Shown: one piece after another, positions 50,720 through 60,011 of the stretch
Layout: the number at the start of each line of letters is the position of its first letter
Numbering within the stretch: the first letter of the stretch is position 1
Position numbers and translations under genes: made by a program
Origin: Streptomyces mobaraensis
GTDB taxonomy: Bacteria; Actinomycetota; Actinomycetes; Streptomycetales; Streptomycetaceae
Reading direction: 5' to 3'
Assembly (NCBI RefSeq): GCF_020099395.1
Contig: NZ_CP083590.1
Coordinates: 4,960,001-5,024,000, forward strand
DNA: 64,000 bases
Notes under the pieces: generated by a model
The model's input: the letters and a program-made list of their open reading frames with translations, nothing else
What the model was told of the DNA's origin: nothing
Databases searched by the model: none

Positions 50720-51865
50720 ATGACTGGCGGTGCGGAGACCCCGACGGCCCGGATGCGCAAAGCACTGCACCGGGCCCGTACGAGCGTGCGCAAGGCCGGG
50801 GTCGACTACTTCCGCGGCGACGGTTCCGACTGGGTCGCCCTCAGCACCCTCCTCTTCTCCGTCCCCGCCCTCGCCATCGGCACCATCGCCCAGCCCGAAT
50901 GGTGCGCCCCCGCCGCTCTGGTGCTGCCCATCGTCGCCGGCGGACTGCTGCTCCGCCCCGCCAGCCTCCTCGGCCTCTACGCGGCGGCCGCGACCGCCCT
51001 CATCGTCGAGTCGGCGGTCCTCGACCCCGCCGCGTACGGCGCCGACCGCGTCACCCCCGGCACCATCCTCGTCGTCGCCGCCGTCGGCTTCCTCGGCCTG
51101 CTCATCGCCCAGTTCCGCAGCCGCGTCGGCGTCCCCTGGCGGCGCGGCGGAACGATGCTCTTCGACCTCCGCGAACGCATCCGCGTCCAGAGCAAACTGC
51201 CCGGACTGCCCCGCGGCTGGCACCGCGAGATGGCCCTGCGGCCCGCCGGCGGACAGTCGTTCTCCGGCGACTTCGTCGTCGCCGCGCGCACCAACGGCGG
51301 CCGGACGCTCGAAGTCGTCCTCACGGACGTCTCCGGCAAGGGCATGGACGCCGCCTCCCGCGCGCTGCTGCTCTCCGGCGCCTTCGGCGGACTGCTCGGC
51401 TCGCTGCCCCCGCACGCCTTCCTCCCCGCCGCCAACGGCTACCTCCTCCGGCAGGACTGGGACGAGGGCTTCGCCACCTCCGTCCACCTCGTCCTCGACC
51501 TGGACAGCGGCGACTACGAACTCTTCTCCGCCGGGCACGTGCCCGCGCTCCAGCTCAGCGCCGGGACCGGCCGCTGGGAGGAGAAGGCCGCGGAGGGGCC
51601 GCTGCTCGGCGTCTACGACGGCGCCGAGTTCGACTCCGTCAAGGGGCGGCTGCGCCCCGGCGACGTCCTGATGCTGTTCACCGACGGCCTGGTGGAGACC
51701 GCCGAACGCGAGCTGACCGAGGGCATGGACCGGCTGACCGGCGAGGCCGACCGGTACGTCACCACCGGATTCGCGGGCGCCGCCTGGCACTTGATCGAGG
51801 CCGTGGCCAAGGACGTCAACGACGACCGGGCGCTGCTGCTGATCTGCCGCGACCGGCGCGACTGA
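50720..51865 (+). CDS. Membrane-anchored SpoIIE-type PP2C phosphatase
   Basis: A 381-residue protein. About residues 35-145 hold four hydrophobic helices. The rest is a PPM/SpoIIE serine phosphatase domain: GQSFSGDFVVAARTNGGRTLEVVLTDVSGKGMDAA, LFSAGHVPALQL and LMLFTDGLVETAE, with the metal-binding Asp residues present. Such enzymes dephosphorylate anti-sigma-factor antagonists in partner-switching pathways, but no anti-sigma genes are near. ATG 50720 has AAGG about ten bases upstream. Confidence 0.92.
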   Translation: MTGGAETPTARMRKALHRARTSVRKAGVDYFRGDGSDWVALSTLLFSVPALAIGTIAQPEWCAPAALVLPIVAGGLLLRPASLLGLYAAAATALIVESAVLDPAAYGADRVTPGTILVVAAVGFLGLLIAQFRSRVGVPWRRGGTMLFDLRERIRVQSKLPGLPRGWHREMALRPAGGQSFSGDFVVAARTNGGRTLEVVLTDVSGKGMDAASRALLLSGAFGGLLGSLPPHAFLPAANGYLLRQDWDEGFATSVHLVLDLDSGDYELFSAGHVPALQLSAGTGRWEEKAAEGPLLGVYDGAEFDSVKGRLRPGDVLMLFTDGLVETAERELTEGMDRLTGEADRYVTTGFAGAAWHLIEAVAKDVNDDRALLLICRDRRD

Positions 51866-52234
51866 GCGCCGCGACCGCCCCGGGCGGGCCGAATTCCGGG
51901 CGCGCTTCTCGCATACGGCTGCCGCTCGACCGTTTTTCCGGCCGCGCGAATTCCCCGCGTTTCGTTCCTCGTCGGTTTCTCCGGGCGCGGCGCCACGGGC
52001 CATGCGGCATTGCGCCGGCCCGGCGTTGCGGTTTCCGCGCGCGCGTTGATAGACATGTCCGTCCGCCGCGCACGGCGGCGGATGTGCGCGCCGCCGTGGG
52101 GCCGCCGGTATGCGCCGCCGCGTCACGTCGCGCCGCCGCGGTGGTGGCGCTCAGCTCACCACGGGCACCACGGGCACCACGCTCATCGCGCTCATCGCGC
52201 TCATCGTGTTCTCGATGTTCCACGGGGGATTCTC
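51866..52234. other. Intergenic region with 9-base repeats
   Basis: It contains six units of period 9 at 52158-52211 (ACCACGGGC twice, ACCACGCTC, ATCGCGCTC twice, ATCGTGTTC). Several GC-rich partial hairpins lie near 51900 and 52080. No promoter is obvious. The downstream frame is open through it, but the ribosome site at 52225 argues that translation starts at 52235. Confidence 0.5.
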
Positions 52235-53062
52235 ATGACCACGCCTCAGCCGCCTCAACAGCCGCAGGCGCCCTACGGGTACCCGCAGCAGCCGCAGGGT
52301 GCCGCACCTCCGCCGCAACCGCAGAGCAACCCGTACGCCCAGCAGCAGCCCGGCCCCCACCAGACCCCGCCCGCCGCGCCGCAGGGGAACCCGTACGGGG
52401 CCGCGCCGCAAGGCAGTCCGTACGGAGCCGCGCCGCAGGCCGGCCCGTATGGGACCGCCGCTCCGCAGGGACACCCTTACGGGACCGCCGCCCCGCAAGG
52501 GAACCCGTACGGGAACGCGGGCCCCTACGCGGCCCCGCCGCAACCGGGCTCCGGCCCGTACGCCGCTCCGCCGCATCAGCCCGGCCCCGGCCCGTACTCG
52601 GCCGCCCCGCAGCAGCCCGGTCCCGCTCCCTACGGCACCGCGCCGCAGCAGCAGCCGTATCCGATGCCGGGCGCGCACGGCAGCTGTCAGATATGCGGCG
52701 GGTTCCCGGCCGCTCAGATGACCATCCGCCGCCACCAGGGCCTCGTCTTCATGATGCGGTTCTTCTCGCAGAAGGGCCTGTTCTGCCGGACCTGCGGCAC
52801 CGCGCTGCTCCGCGAGATGACCGCGAAGACCTGCTGGCAGTGGTGGAGCCCGTTCTCCCTGATCATCTTCACGCCGCTGACCCTGCTCTGGAACCTGAGC
52901 GTGCACGCGAAGCTCAAGAAGCTGGCGCCCCCGGTCCCCGGCAACCATGGACCGCAGCCCGACCCGGGGGCGCCGCTGTTCAGCCGCCCTGGAGCGATCG
53001 GCCTGATCGTGCCGGTGGGATGGTGGGTGGCGCTGGCGGCGCAGGTCGTGCTGCATCTGTAG
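52235..53062 (+). CDS. Pro/Gln/Tyr-rich protein with zinc ribbon and C-terminal membrane helices
   Basis: A 275-residue protein starting at ATG 52235 after GGGGGA. Residues 1 to about 145 are low-complexity PQGNPYG/PGPYA repeats. A Cys4 ribbon follows (CQICGG and CRTCGTAL, about 151-190). Two hydrophobic helices come next (SPFSLIIFTPLTLLWNL and AIGLIVPVGWWVALAAQVVL). Function unknown. The layout recalls the Pro-rich paralogues at the right edge, but the C-terminal domains differ. Its last 83 bases overlap the 3' end of the convergent acyltransferase gene. Confidence 0.85.
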   Translation: MTTPQPPQQPQAPYGYPQQPQGAAPPPQPQSNPYAQQQPGPHQTPPAAPQGNPYGAAPQGSPYGAAPQAGPYGTAAPQGHPYGTAAPQGNPYGNAGPYAAPPQPGSGPYAAPPHQPGPGPYSAAPQQPGPAPYGTAPQQQPYPMPGAHGSCQICGGFPAAQMTIRRHQGLVFMMRFFSQKGLFCRTCGTALLREMTAKTCWQWWSPFSLIIFTPLTLLWNLSVHAKLKKLAPPVPGNHGPQPDPGAPLFSRPGAIGLIVPVGWWVALAAQVVLHL

Positions 53063-54182
53063 CGGCGCCCGGGGCCGTGGCGGTGGCCGCCACGATGGCG
53101 GGCCGGGGCGGCACGCGGAAGGCCCAGTCCATCCGCGGTTCGATCACCGGACGGAACATCCGTCGCACCGGAGACGTGCACAACACGGTGACCAGGGCGA
53201 CGGCGAGGACCGACACCAGGACCTCGCCCGCCGGCCGCCGGATCCAGTCGTACAGGTCGTACCACTCCCACCAGCGCGACAGCTTGATCACAAAGCCGTG
53301 CAGCAGGAAGCCGTACATCGTCCCGGTCCCGAGCGCCGTGAACCAGGTCCGCCGGCGCGGCACCCAGGCCAGGAAGCCCACGGTCAGCGCGGCGGCGCAC
53401 AGGAACAGCGCGAAGGTCATCACGGGCGCCGTCCAGGCGGGTTCACGCAGGTCCCGGATGGTGGAGTTGTGGTAGAACCAGCCGGTGTCCAGCCGCGGGG
53501 CCAGCAGGTACGCCGTGGCCACCGCGCAGGCGAACAGCGGCACCGCCGCGATCCGCACCCAGCGCCGCCGCACCAGCTCGAAATGGGCGGGCTTCAGCTG
53601 CAGGCCGATCACGAAGAACGGCAGGAACTGCATCACCCGCATCACGTCGAACTCGCTCCCCACCTCCGGGGACAGCATCGCCGTGATGGCGACGGCGAAG
53701 GAGAGCGGAACGGGCCAGCGCACCGCCCGCCACACCGGCGTCGTCAGCCGCCAGAGGAAGAGCGCGGCCAGGAACCAGTTGAGGTACCAGGGCTCCAGCA
53801 GGGTGAACGGCTCCGGGTCGGTGCCGTCCTCGGCCAGGTGCTGGAACTCCACGAAGGCGAGCTGGAAGATCAGGTACGGCACCAGGACGCTGGTGATCAG
53901 ACGCTTGACCTTGGCCGGGCTCAGGTCGAAGCCCCGCGAGAAGTAGCCGGAGATCAGGATGAACGCCGGCATGTGGAAGGCGTAGACGGTGAGGTAGAGC
54001 GCCGTCGCGGCCCGGCTGCTGTGGGTGAGCGGTTCCCAGGCGTGGCCGAGCACGACGAGCACGATGGCCAGGTACTTCGCGTTGTCGAAGAACGGGTCGC
54101 GCGGTACGGCGGCGGGACCGGCCTGGGGCGGGCCGGGAGCGGGGGCCGCGGTACGCGCCGGGGACGTGGCGGTACGGGACAT
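52980..54182 (-). CDS. Membrane acyltransferase (acyltransferase-3 type)
   Basis: A 400-residue protein with about ten helices. DPFFDNAKYLAIVLVVLGHAW holds the family's conserved N-terminal His, and FHMPAFILISGYFSRG is the second signature. Members O-acylate sugars or other extracellular groups. An Arg/Pro-rich cytoplasmic head and a Pro/Ala-rich tail flank the membrane part. The 3' end overlaps the convergent zinc-ribbon gene by 83 bases. ATG 54182 gives the best N-terminus. Substrate unknown. Confidence 0.9.
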   Translation of the reverse strand: MSRTATSPARTAAPAPGPPQAGPAAVPRDPFFDNAKYLAIVLVVLGHAWEPLTHSSRAATALYLTVYAFHMPAFILISGYFSRGFDLSPAKVKRLITSVLVPYLIFQLAFVEFQHLAEDGTDPEPFTLLEPWYLNWFLAALFLWRLTTPVWRAVRWPVPLSFAVAITAMLSPEVGSEFDVMRVMQFLPFFVIGLQLKPAHFELVRRRWVRIAAVPLFACAVATAYLLAPRLDTGWFYHNSTIRDLREPAWTAPVMTFALFLCAAALTVGFLAWVPRRRTWFTALGTGTMYGFLLHGFVIKLSRWWEWYDLYDWIRRPAGEVLVSVLAVALVTVLCTSPVRRMFRPVIEPRMDWAFRVPPRPAIVAATATAPGAATDAARPAPPAPPTIPPARSGRSLQGG

Positions 54183-54439
54183 TCGACGCACACTAGCGGG
54201 GTCCGGCAAAGCGGGGGCAATGATTCCGGTTGGCGTCCGAGGGCATCCCGAGGGGCGCTTTCCCCGGTGTCCGGCCACCGCGGCCGGAAATCGACCCCTG
54301 ACGGAGCCGGTCAAATCGTCGATGAATCGTCACATCACCTCCACGGAGCGCGAGTTGATGGCACGATGGTGCGGTGGAGCCCGACGAGGTGGAGCTCCGG
54401 GGGCCGGGCCAGGTTCTTCGACCGAGGGTGTGATCAGTT

Positions 54440-54634
54440 GTGGCCATATCGGTGTCTGCGGTGCTGCTCTTGGCGATCATCCTGGTGATGATGATCCGCG
54501 GCGGGAAGATCAAAGCCGGGGCGGCCACCGTCGCGGCCCTCTTCGGCTTCTTCCTGGCGTCGTCGGGCATGGCCCCGTCGATCCACCGGTTCCTCAACTC
54601 GCTCGCCCAGACGATCAGCAACATCAAGCTCTGA
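54440..54634 (+). CDS. Small conserved membrane protein (64 aa)
   Basis: GTG 54440 opens a 64-residue frame with helix 1 at residues 2-20 (AISVSAVLLLAIILVMMIR), a short basic turn (GGKIKAG), and a second hydrophobic segment with LFGFFLASSGMAPSIHRFLNSL. I recognise this as a small protein conserved across Streptomyces, of unknown role. The ribosome site is GAGGGTG about ten bases upstream. It ends before a hairpin shared with tRNA-Gly. Confidence 0.8.
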   Translation: MAISVSAVLLLAIILVMMIRGGKIKAGAATVAALFGFFLASSGMAPSIHRFLNSLAQTISNIKL

Positions 54635-54686
54635 CCCGCCGCCCTCCGGAGCGGATTCTCCGCAGGGCGGCGCGGCGCACGAGAAA

Positions 54687-54711
54687 CGCCCCCGGCCGGT
54701 GGCCGGGGGCG
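54687..54711. terminator. Bidirectional terminator, small membrane gene and tRNA-Gly
   Basis: CGCCCCCGGCC (54687-54697) pairs fully with GGCCGGGGGCG (54701-54711) around a 3-base loop, eight bases beyond the tRNA-Gly 3' end. Confidence 0.85.
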
Positions 54712-54718
54712 TCGTGCG

Positions 54719-54789
54719 AGCGGGCGACGGGAATCGAACCCGCGTAGCCAGTTTGGAAGACTGGGGCTCTACCATTGAGCTACGCCCGC
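54719..54789 (-). tRNA. tRNA-Gly (anticodon TCC)
   Basis: 71 bases on the minus strand. Acceptor GCGGGCG/CGCCCGC, D arm GCTC-AATGGTA-GAGC, anticodon arm CCAGT-CTTCCAA-ACTGG, T arm GCGGG-TTCGATT-CCCGT. CCA is not encoded. Confidence 0.97.
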
Positions 54790-55044
54790 GCGTGCCGCTT
54801 CCACCCCACGGGGGGTGCGGCACTGACGTGCATCGTAGCGGGTCCGGGCCCCTCGCCGCACACCCCGGTGCCAGGCCCGCCTCCAGGGGCCCGCGGAGGT
54901 ACGCCCGAGCCACCTCCACCCCGTTTGCCCCACAGGCAACCCCCGTGGTCACCGCCATGGTCATGGCCGGGCATCCGCGTGGTCACGGCGCGGTCAAAGG
55001 TCGGCCGCCGCTCCCGCGGGCATGTACCCTACGTGTCGCACCGA

Positions 55045-55121
55045 CGGGGTGTGGCGCAGCTTGGTAGCGCGTCCGCTTTGGGAGCGGAAGGTCGTCGGTT
55101 CGAATCCGGCCACCCCGACCA
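55045..55121 (+). tRNA. tRNA-Pro (anticodon TGG)
   Basis: 77 bases including an encoded CCA. Acceptor CGGGGTG/CACCCCG, anticodon arm TCCGC-TTTGGGA-GCGGA, T arm GTCGG-TTCGAAT-CCGGC. No integrated element or att duplication is seen beside it. Confidence 0.97.
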
Positions 55122-55132
55122 GCAAGATCGCC

Positions 55133-55163
55133 TTGTGGGGCTCATCCAGCGTGCGGTTACTAT
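55133..55163 (+). promoter_or_regulatory. Candidate tig promoter
   Basis: TTGTGG (55133-55138) and TACTAT (55158-55163), spaced 19 bases apart, lie about 100 bases before the tig start. The spacing is a little long. Confidence 0.4.
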
Positions 55164-55263
55164 GCAGGTTGCGCGTCTGTGTCTCTACTACCGGGCGCGA
55201 TCGGCTGAGGCTCAGCAGAACCTCGGCAGAAAAACCCGAAGTCAGCCCCAAGGAGACCGAACC

Positions 55264-56625
55264 GTGAAGAGCGCCGTGGAGACCCTGAACCCGACCCGGG
55301 TTCGGCTCACTGTCGAGGTGCCCTTCGAGGAGCTCAAGCCCAGCCTCGACGCGGCGTACAAGAAGATCAACCAGCAGGTCTCGGTGCCTGGCTTCCGGAA
55401 GGGCAAGATCCCGGCCCGGGTCATCGACCAGCGTTTCGGCCGCGGTGCGGTGCTGGAGGAGGCCGTCAACGACGCCCTCCCGAAGTTCTACACCGAGGCC
55501 GTCAACGAGGGTGAGCTGAACCCGCTGGGTCAGCCCGAGGTGGACATCACGGAGCTGAAGGACGGCGAGCTGCTGACCTTCACCGCCGAGGTCGACATCC
55601 GTCCCGCCCTAGAGATCCCGGACTACTCCGGCATCGAGGTCACCGTCGACGCCGTCGAGGTCACCGACGAGGACGTGGAGAAGTCGGTCGAGCAGCTCCG
55701 CGAGCGCTTCGCCACCACCTCCCCGGTCGAGCGCGCCGCCGCCGAGGGCGACATCGTCACCCTCGACCTGGAGGCCAAGGTCGACGGCGAGGTGCTGGAG
55801 GACGGCGTCGCCAAGGGCGTCGACTACACCATCGGCTCCGGCCAGCTGCTCGACGGCATCGACGAGGCCGTCACCGGCCTGGAGGCCGGCGGCACCGCCA
55901 CCTTCACCTCCGAGCTCAAGGGCGGCAGCGCCGAGGGCAAGGAGGCCGAGGTCAAGGTCGACGTCACCGCGGTGAAGTCCCGCGAACTGCCCGCCCTGGA
56001 CGACGAGTTCGCCCAGCTCGCGAGCGAGTTCGACACGCTGGAGGAGCTCAAGGCCGACAGCCGTGAGCGTCTCGCCCGGATGAAGAAGTTCGACCAGGCC
56101 ACCCAGGCCCAGGAGAAGGTGCTCGAGGAGCTCCTGAAGCTGGTCGAGGTCCCGATGCCGGAGAAGCTGCTCGAGGACGAGATCAACACCCGGAAGCACA
56201 ACCTGGAGCACCACCAGCTGGGCCAGATGGGTCTCACCCTGGAGAAGTACCTGGAGATCCAGGGCAAGACCGCCGAGGAGTTCGACGCCGAGCTCAAGGA
56301 GCAGGCCGAGAAGGGCATCCGCACCCAGTTCGTCCTCGACGAGATCGTCAACAAGGAGAAGCTGTCGGTCGGCCAGGACGAGCTCACCGAGCACCTGATG
56401 CGCCGTGCCCAGTCCTCCGGCATGAGCCCCGACCAGTTCGCCCAGGCCGTCGTCGAGCAGGGCCAGGTCCCGATGCTCGTCGGTGAGGTCGCCCGCGGCA
56501 AGGCCCTCGCGACCGTCGTCGAGGCCGCCACGGTCAAGGACTCCAACGGCGAGGTCGTCGACCTGGAGGACGGCGAGGACGAGGCCGAGGCCACCGAGGG
56601 CGCCGAGGCGAAGAACGAGGGCTGA
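55264..56625 (+). CDS. tig: Trigger factor (ribosome-bound chaperone and prolyl isomerase)
   Basis: A 453-residue protein. The ribosome-docking loop GFRKGKIPA is near residue 42. The FKBP-type isomerase domain runs from about 150 to 240 ([17 protein letters not shown] through [14 protein letters not shown]). The chaperone C-domain follows, with an acidic tail ([19 protein letters not shown]). GTG 55264 has AAGGAG eight bases upstream. Tig folds nascent chains at the ribosome exit. It is followed by two strong hairpins and then clpP1, clpP2 and clpX, the usual bacterial arrangement. Confidence 0.98.
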   Translation: MKSAVETLNPTRVRLTVEVPFEELKPSLDAAYKKINQQVSVPGFRKGKIPARVIDQRFGRGAVLEEAVNDALPKFYTEAVNEGELNPLGQPEVDITELKDGELLTFTAEVDIRPALEIPDYSGIEVTVDAVEVTDEDVEKSVEQLRERFATTSPVERAAAEGDIVTLDLEAKVDGEVLEDGVAKGVDYTIGSGQLLDGIDEAVTGLEAGGTATFTSELKGGSAEGKEAEVKVDVTAVKSRELPALDDEFAQLASEFDTLEELKADSRERLARMKKFDQATQAQEKVLEELLKLVEVPMPEKLLEDEINTRKHNLEHHQLGQMGLTLEKYLEIQGKTAEEFDAELKEQAEKGIRTQFVLDEIVNKEKLSVGQDELTEHLMRRAQSSGMSPDQFAQAVVEQGQVPMLVGEVARGKALATVVEAATVKDSNGEVVDLEDGEDEAEATEGAEAKNEG

Positions 56626-56651
56626 GCCCCCGAACGCCCACCGGCCGCGCT

Positions 56652-56687
56652 CCGCGACCGCCGTGCCCCCGGGCGCGGCGGTCGCGG
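56652..56687 (+). terminator. First hairpin after tig
   Basis: CCGCGACCGCC (56652-56662) pairs fully with GGCGGTCGCGG (56677-56687). Confidence 0.7.
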
Positions 56688-56698
56688 GGACGGCCTCC

Positions 56699-56758
56699 GG
56701 GACGGGCCCGGACACGACCCCGCCGCCGCCCGGCGGGGGCCGTGTCCGGGCCCGTCCC
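56699..56758 (+). terminator. Second, stronger hairpin after tig
   Basis: An 18-base stem: 56699-56716 pairs with 56741-56758. The loop can itself fold (CCCCGCC against GGCGGGG). It separates tig transcription from the clp operon. Confidence 0.85.
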
Positions 56759-56878
56759 GGCTCCGGCCGCCGGACCGCGTGCGCGCGGGGGCGCGCCCGG
56801 CACCCCGGGCGCCGCGGGCGGCGGCCCACAGAGGGCGTACCGGCCGGCCCCCCACAGGGCCGTACCGCCCGGAACATG

Positions 56879-56892
56879 CGCTCAGAGCGAAC
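56879..56892. promoter_or_regulatory. ClgR operator candidate upstream of clpP1
   Basis: CGCTCAGAGCGAAC matches the ClgR core CGC-Y-N-A-N-R-GCG-W-W-S at every defined position. ClgR activates clpP1-clpP2 in Streptomyces. It lies about 40 bases before the possible -10 at 56931. Confidence 0.7.
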
Positions 56893-57058
56893 AGTTCCTC
56901 ATGCGGGATGGCGCCCGCCGACCAGCGCGTTAGGGTCCGTAGATACGAGGGCAGGGGAGACTTCGAGCGCGCCGGACCGTACCGGCCCGGAGGCCCCCCG
57001 GCCCCGAGAGAAGACGCGGAGACGGCCCGTTGCCGTCAGAGACGAGCAGGTGGATCAC

Positions 57059-57676
57059 GTGACGAATCTGATGCCTTCCGCCGCCGGCGGTCCTTCCATC
57101 GGTGGTGGCCTCGGCGACCAGGTCTACAGCCGACTGCTCGACGAGCGGATCATCTTCCTGGGCCAGCAGGTCGACGACGACATCGCCAACAAGATCACGG
57201 CTCAGCTGCTGCTCCTTGCCGCCGACCCCGACAAGGACATCTACCTCTACATCAACAGCCCCGGCGGCTCGGTGACGGCCGGCATGGCGGTCTACGACAC
57301 CATGCAGTACATCCCGAACGACGTGGTGACCATCGGCATGGGCCTCGCGGCCTCGATGGGCCAGTTCCTGCTGACCGGTGGCACCCCGGGCAAGCGCTTC
57401 GCGCTGCCCAACACCGACATCCTGATGCACCAGGGCTCCGCGGGTCTCGGCGGTACCGCCTCGGACATCAAGATCCAGGCCGAGCAGCTGCTCCGCACCA
57501 AGAAGCGCATGGCGGAGATCACCGCCCACCACACCGGTCAGACCGTCGAAACGATCATCCGTGACGGCGACCGCGACCGCTGGTTCAGCGCGGAGGAGGC
57601 GAAGGCGTACGGGATCATCGACGAGATCATCACGCACGCCTCCGGCGTTCCGGGCGGCGGCGGCACCGGGGCCTGA
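57059..57676 (+). CDS. clpP1: ATP-dependent Clp protease proteolytic subunit 1
   Basis: A 205-residue serine protease subunit. Catalytic Ser99 is in [11 protein letters not shown], His124 in [10 protein letters not shown], and the Asp region is in [22 protein letters not shown] 57059 gives the familiar N-terminus [10 protein letters not shown]; an ATG at 57071 is an alternative. It assembles with ClpP2 and ATPases such as ClpX to degrade tagged or misfolded proteins. A ClgR-type site lies upstream. A GC hairpin at 57686-57705 sits between it and clpP2 and may reduce read-through. Confidence 0.97.
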   Translation: MTNLMPSAAGGPSIGGGLGDQVYSRLLDERIIFLGQQVDDDIANKITAQLLLLAADPDKDIYLYINSPGGSVTAGMAVYDTMQYIPNDVVTIGMGLAASMGQFLLTGGTPGKRFALPNTDILMHQGSAGLGGTASDIKIQAEQLLRTKKRMAEITAHHTGQTVETIIRDGDRDRWFSAEEAKAYGIIDEIITHASGVPGGGGTGA

Positions 57677-57685
57677 GCCCCGGAG

Positions 57686-57705
57686 CCCGGGGGTCGGCCC
57701 CCGGG
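57686..57705 (+). other. Short hairpin between clpP1 and clpP2
   Basis: CCCGGGGG (57686-57693) pairs with CCCCCGGG (57698-57705) around TCGG. It could attenuate or stabilise the clpP1 part of the transcript. It has no T-rich tail. Confidence 0.55.
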
Positions 57706-57764
57706 AGTACCGCCCGACCGTCGAATCCCAGCCAACGACCGCCATCAGGATGGTGAACACCCGC

Positions 57765-58439
57765 ATGAACAACTTCCCCGGCAGCGGCCTCTACACGGGC
57801 CCGCAGGCGCAGTTCTCCGGCCTGCCCGCCGAGAGTCGTTACGTCGTCCCCCGCTTCGTCGAGCGCACCTCGCAGGGCGTCCGCGAGTACGACCCGTACG
57901 CGAAGCTCTTCGAGGAGCGCGTGATCTTCCTCGGCGTGCAGATCGACGACGCCTCCGCCAACGACGTGATGGCGCAGCTGCTGTGCCTGGAGTCGATGGA
58001 CCCCGACCGGGACATCTCGATCTACATCAACTCGCCCGGCGGCTCGTTCACCGCGCTGACCGCCATCTACGACACGATGCAGTTCGTGAAGCCGGACATC
58101 CAGACGGTCTGCATGGGCCAGGCGGCCTCCGCCGCGGCGATCCTGCTGGCCGCCGGCACCCCGGGCAAGCGCATGGCGCTGCCCAACGCCCGTGTCCTGA
58201 TCCACCAGCCGTCCAGCCAGACGGGCCGTGAGCAGCTCTCCGACCTGGAGATCGCGGCGAACGAGATCATGCGCATGCGGACGCAGCTGGAGGAGATGCT
58301 GGCCAAGCACTCCACCACGCCGATCGAGAAGATCCGCGACGACATCGAGCGCGACAAGATCCTCACGGCCGAGGACGCGCTGGCGTACGGTCTCGTGGAC
58401 CAGATCGTCTCGACGCGCAAGTCGTCCGTCGCGGTCTGA
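57765..58439 (+). CDS. clpP2: ATP-dependent Clp protease proteolytic subunit 2
   Basis: A 224-residue subunit. Catalytic Ser122 is in [12 protein letters not shown], His147 in VLIHQPSSQ, and the Asp helix in [22 protein letters not shown]. The N-terminus is longer than in ClpP1 ([34 protein letters not shown]). The start is not certain: ATG 57765 gives the known-looking MNNFPGSG, whereas GTG 57753 lies nearer to AGGA. It is the second gene of the clpP1-clpP2 unit and probably forms a mixed ring with ClpP1. Confidence 0.95.
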   Translation: MNNFPGSGLYTGPQAQFSGLPAESRYVVPRFVERTSQGVREYDPYAKLFEERVIFLGVQIDDASANDVMAQLLCLESMDPDRDISIYINSPGGSFTALTAIYDTMQFVKPDIQTVCMGQAASAAAILLAAGTPGKRMALPNARVLIHQPSSQTGREQLSDLEIAANEIMRMRTQLEEMLAKHSTTPIEKIRDDIERDKILTAEDALAYGLVDQIVSTRKSSVAV

Positions 58440-58633
58440 CGTTCATGACGTGACGGTCCGGGAACCGGCCGGGGGCGCGCTCCCGGACCTCCCGGACACC
58501 GTGCCGCCGGTACCCCCCCTTGGCCGAGTAGGTGCGAGGGGGGCCCGCACGGGGGGCCCGGCAAGGTACCGTCGATAGGCAAGCACTCGGGTTCGCAGAG
58601 CAAGGCGGATCCCAGGCGAAGGGGAAGCACCTC

Positions 58634-59926
58634 GTGGCACGCATCGGTGACGGCGGCGACCTGCTCAAGTGCTCGTTCTGCGGGAAGAGCCAGAAGCAGG
58701 TGAAGAAGCTCATCGCGGGTCCTGGTGTGTACATCTGCGACGAGTGCATCGACCTCTGCAACGAGATCATCGAGGAAGAGCTCGCGGAGACCTCCGAGGT
58801 GCGCTGGGAGGAACTGCCCAAGCCCCGGGAGATCTACGAGTTCCTCGAGGGGTACGTCGTCGGCCAGGAGGCCGCCAAGAAGGCCCTCTCGGTGGCCGTC
58901 TACAACCACTACAAGCGCGTCCAGGCCGGCGAGGCCGGCGGGCGCGACCGTGACGACGCCATCGAGCTGTCCAAGTCAAACATCCTGCTGCTCGGCCCCA
59001 CCGGGTCCGGCAAGACGCTGCTGGCGCAGACGCTCGCCCGCATGCTGAACGTCCCGTTCGCCATCGCGGACGCCACGGCGCTGACCGAGGCGGGCTACGT
59101 GGGCGAGGACGTCGAGAACATCCTGCTGAAGCTGATCCAGGCCGCCGACTACGACGTCAAGAAGGCCGAGACCGGCATCATCTACATCGACGAGATCGAC
59201 AAGGTCGCCCGAAAGAGCGAAAATCCGTCGATCACTCGAGACGTCTCCGGCGAGGGTGTGCAGCAGGCCCTGCTGAAGATCCTGGAGGGCACCACGGCGT
59301 CCGTGCCCCCGCAGGGCGGCCGGAAGCACCCGCACCAGGAGTTCATCCAGATCGACACGACGAACGTGCTGTTCATCGTGGGCGGCGCGTTCTCCGGCCT
59401 GGAGAAGATCATCGAGTCGCGGGCGGGTGCCAAGGGCATCGGCTTCGGCGCGACGATCCGCTCCAAGCGCGAGATCGAGGCGAGCGACCAGTTCCAGGAG
59501 GTCATGCCGGAGGACCTGGTCAAGTTCGGCATGATCCCGGAGTTCATCGGCCGGCTGCCGGTGATCACCAGCGTCCACAACCTGGACCGCGCGGCCCTGC
59601 TGAAAATCCTCGTCGAGCCGCGCAACGCCCTGGTCAAGCAGTACCAGCGCCTCTTCGAACTCGACGGCGTGGAGCTGGACTTCGACCGCCCGGCGCTGGA
59701 GGCCATCGCCGACCAGGCGATCCTGCGCGGCACCGGCGCCCGGGGGCTGCGGGCCATCATGGAGGAGGTCCTCCAGTCGGTGATGTACGAGGTGCCGTCC
59801 CGCAAGGACGTCGCCCGGGTCGTCATCACGGCGGACGTCGTGCAGTCCAACGTCAACCCCACCCTGGTGCCGCGCACTCGGGGCAACGAGCCGGGCTCGG
59901 GGGAGCGGCACGAGAAGAGCGCGTAG
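58634..59926 (+). CDS. clpX: ATP-dependent Clp protease ATP-binding subunit ClpX
   Basis: A 430-residue AAA+ unfoldase that feeds proteins to ClpP. The zinc-binding domain has Cys13, Cys16, Cys35 and Cys38. Walker A GPTGSGKT is at about 121-128, the pore loop GYVG follows, Walker B IIYIDEID is at about 182, the ClpP-docking IGF is in KGIGFGA (about 268), and GRLPV is in the sensor region. GTG 58634 has GAAGGGGAA upstream. The 194-base gap after clpP2 suggests its own promoter, though none is clear. It ends at a strong terminator. Confidence 0.98.
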   Translation: MARIGDGGDLLKCSFCGKSQKQVKKLIAGPGVYICDECIDLCNEIIEEELAETSEVRWEELPKPREIYEFLEGYVVGQEAAKKALSVAVYNHYKRVQAGEAGGRDRDDAIELSKSNILLLGPTGSGKTLLAQTLARMLNVPFAIADATALTEAGYVGEDVENILLKLIQAADYDVKKAETGIIYIDEIDKVARKSENPSITRDVSGEGVQQALLKILEGTTASVPPQGGRKHPHQEFIQIDTTNVLFIVGGAFSGLEKIIESRAGAKGIGFGATIRSKREIEASDQFQEVMPEDLVKFGMIPEFIGRLPVITSVHNLDRAALLKILVEPRNALVKQYQRLFELDGVELDFDRPALEAIADQAILRGTGARGLRAIMEEVLQSVMYEVPSRKDVARVVITADVVQSNVNPTLVPRTRGNEPGSGERHEKSA

Positions 59927-59945
59927 CGCCCACGGGTTCTGCGCG

Positions 59946-59986
59946 GGCGCCCGGCCGCCGGTTCCTCGAACCGGCGGCCGGGCGCC
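59946..59986. terminator. Perfect 19-base-pair terminator hairpin after clpX
   Basis: 59946-59964 is the exact inverse of 59968-59986 around a CTC loop, followed by TTGTCG. It lies between convergent clpX and the ATP-grasp-like gene. Confidence 0.9.
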
Positions 59987-60011
59987 TTGTCGTGCGTGCT
60001 CCGCTGTGTCG

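Larger units (their letters stand above)
56626..57058. other. tig-clpP1 intergenic region (433 bases)
   Basis: It holds two tandem terminator hairpins (56652-56687 and 56699-56758), a GC-rich spacer, a ClgR-type operator (56879-56892) and the clpP1 leader. TAGGGT at 56931-56936 is a possible -10. No gene is seen. Confidence 0.6.

Noticed and set aside
52010..52234. N-terminal extension of the zinc-ribbon protein (His/Arg repeats from 9-base units)
   Set aside because: The extension has no ribosome site and its HHG/HRA repeats come from simple DNA repeats; GGGGGA before ATG 52235 marks the better start.
55045..55121. tRNA-Pro as an attachment site of an integrated element
   Set aside because: No integrase gene, no direct repeat of the tRNA 3' end, and housekeeping genes (tig, clp) follow immediately.
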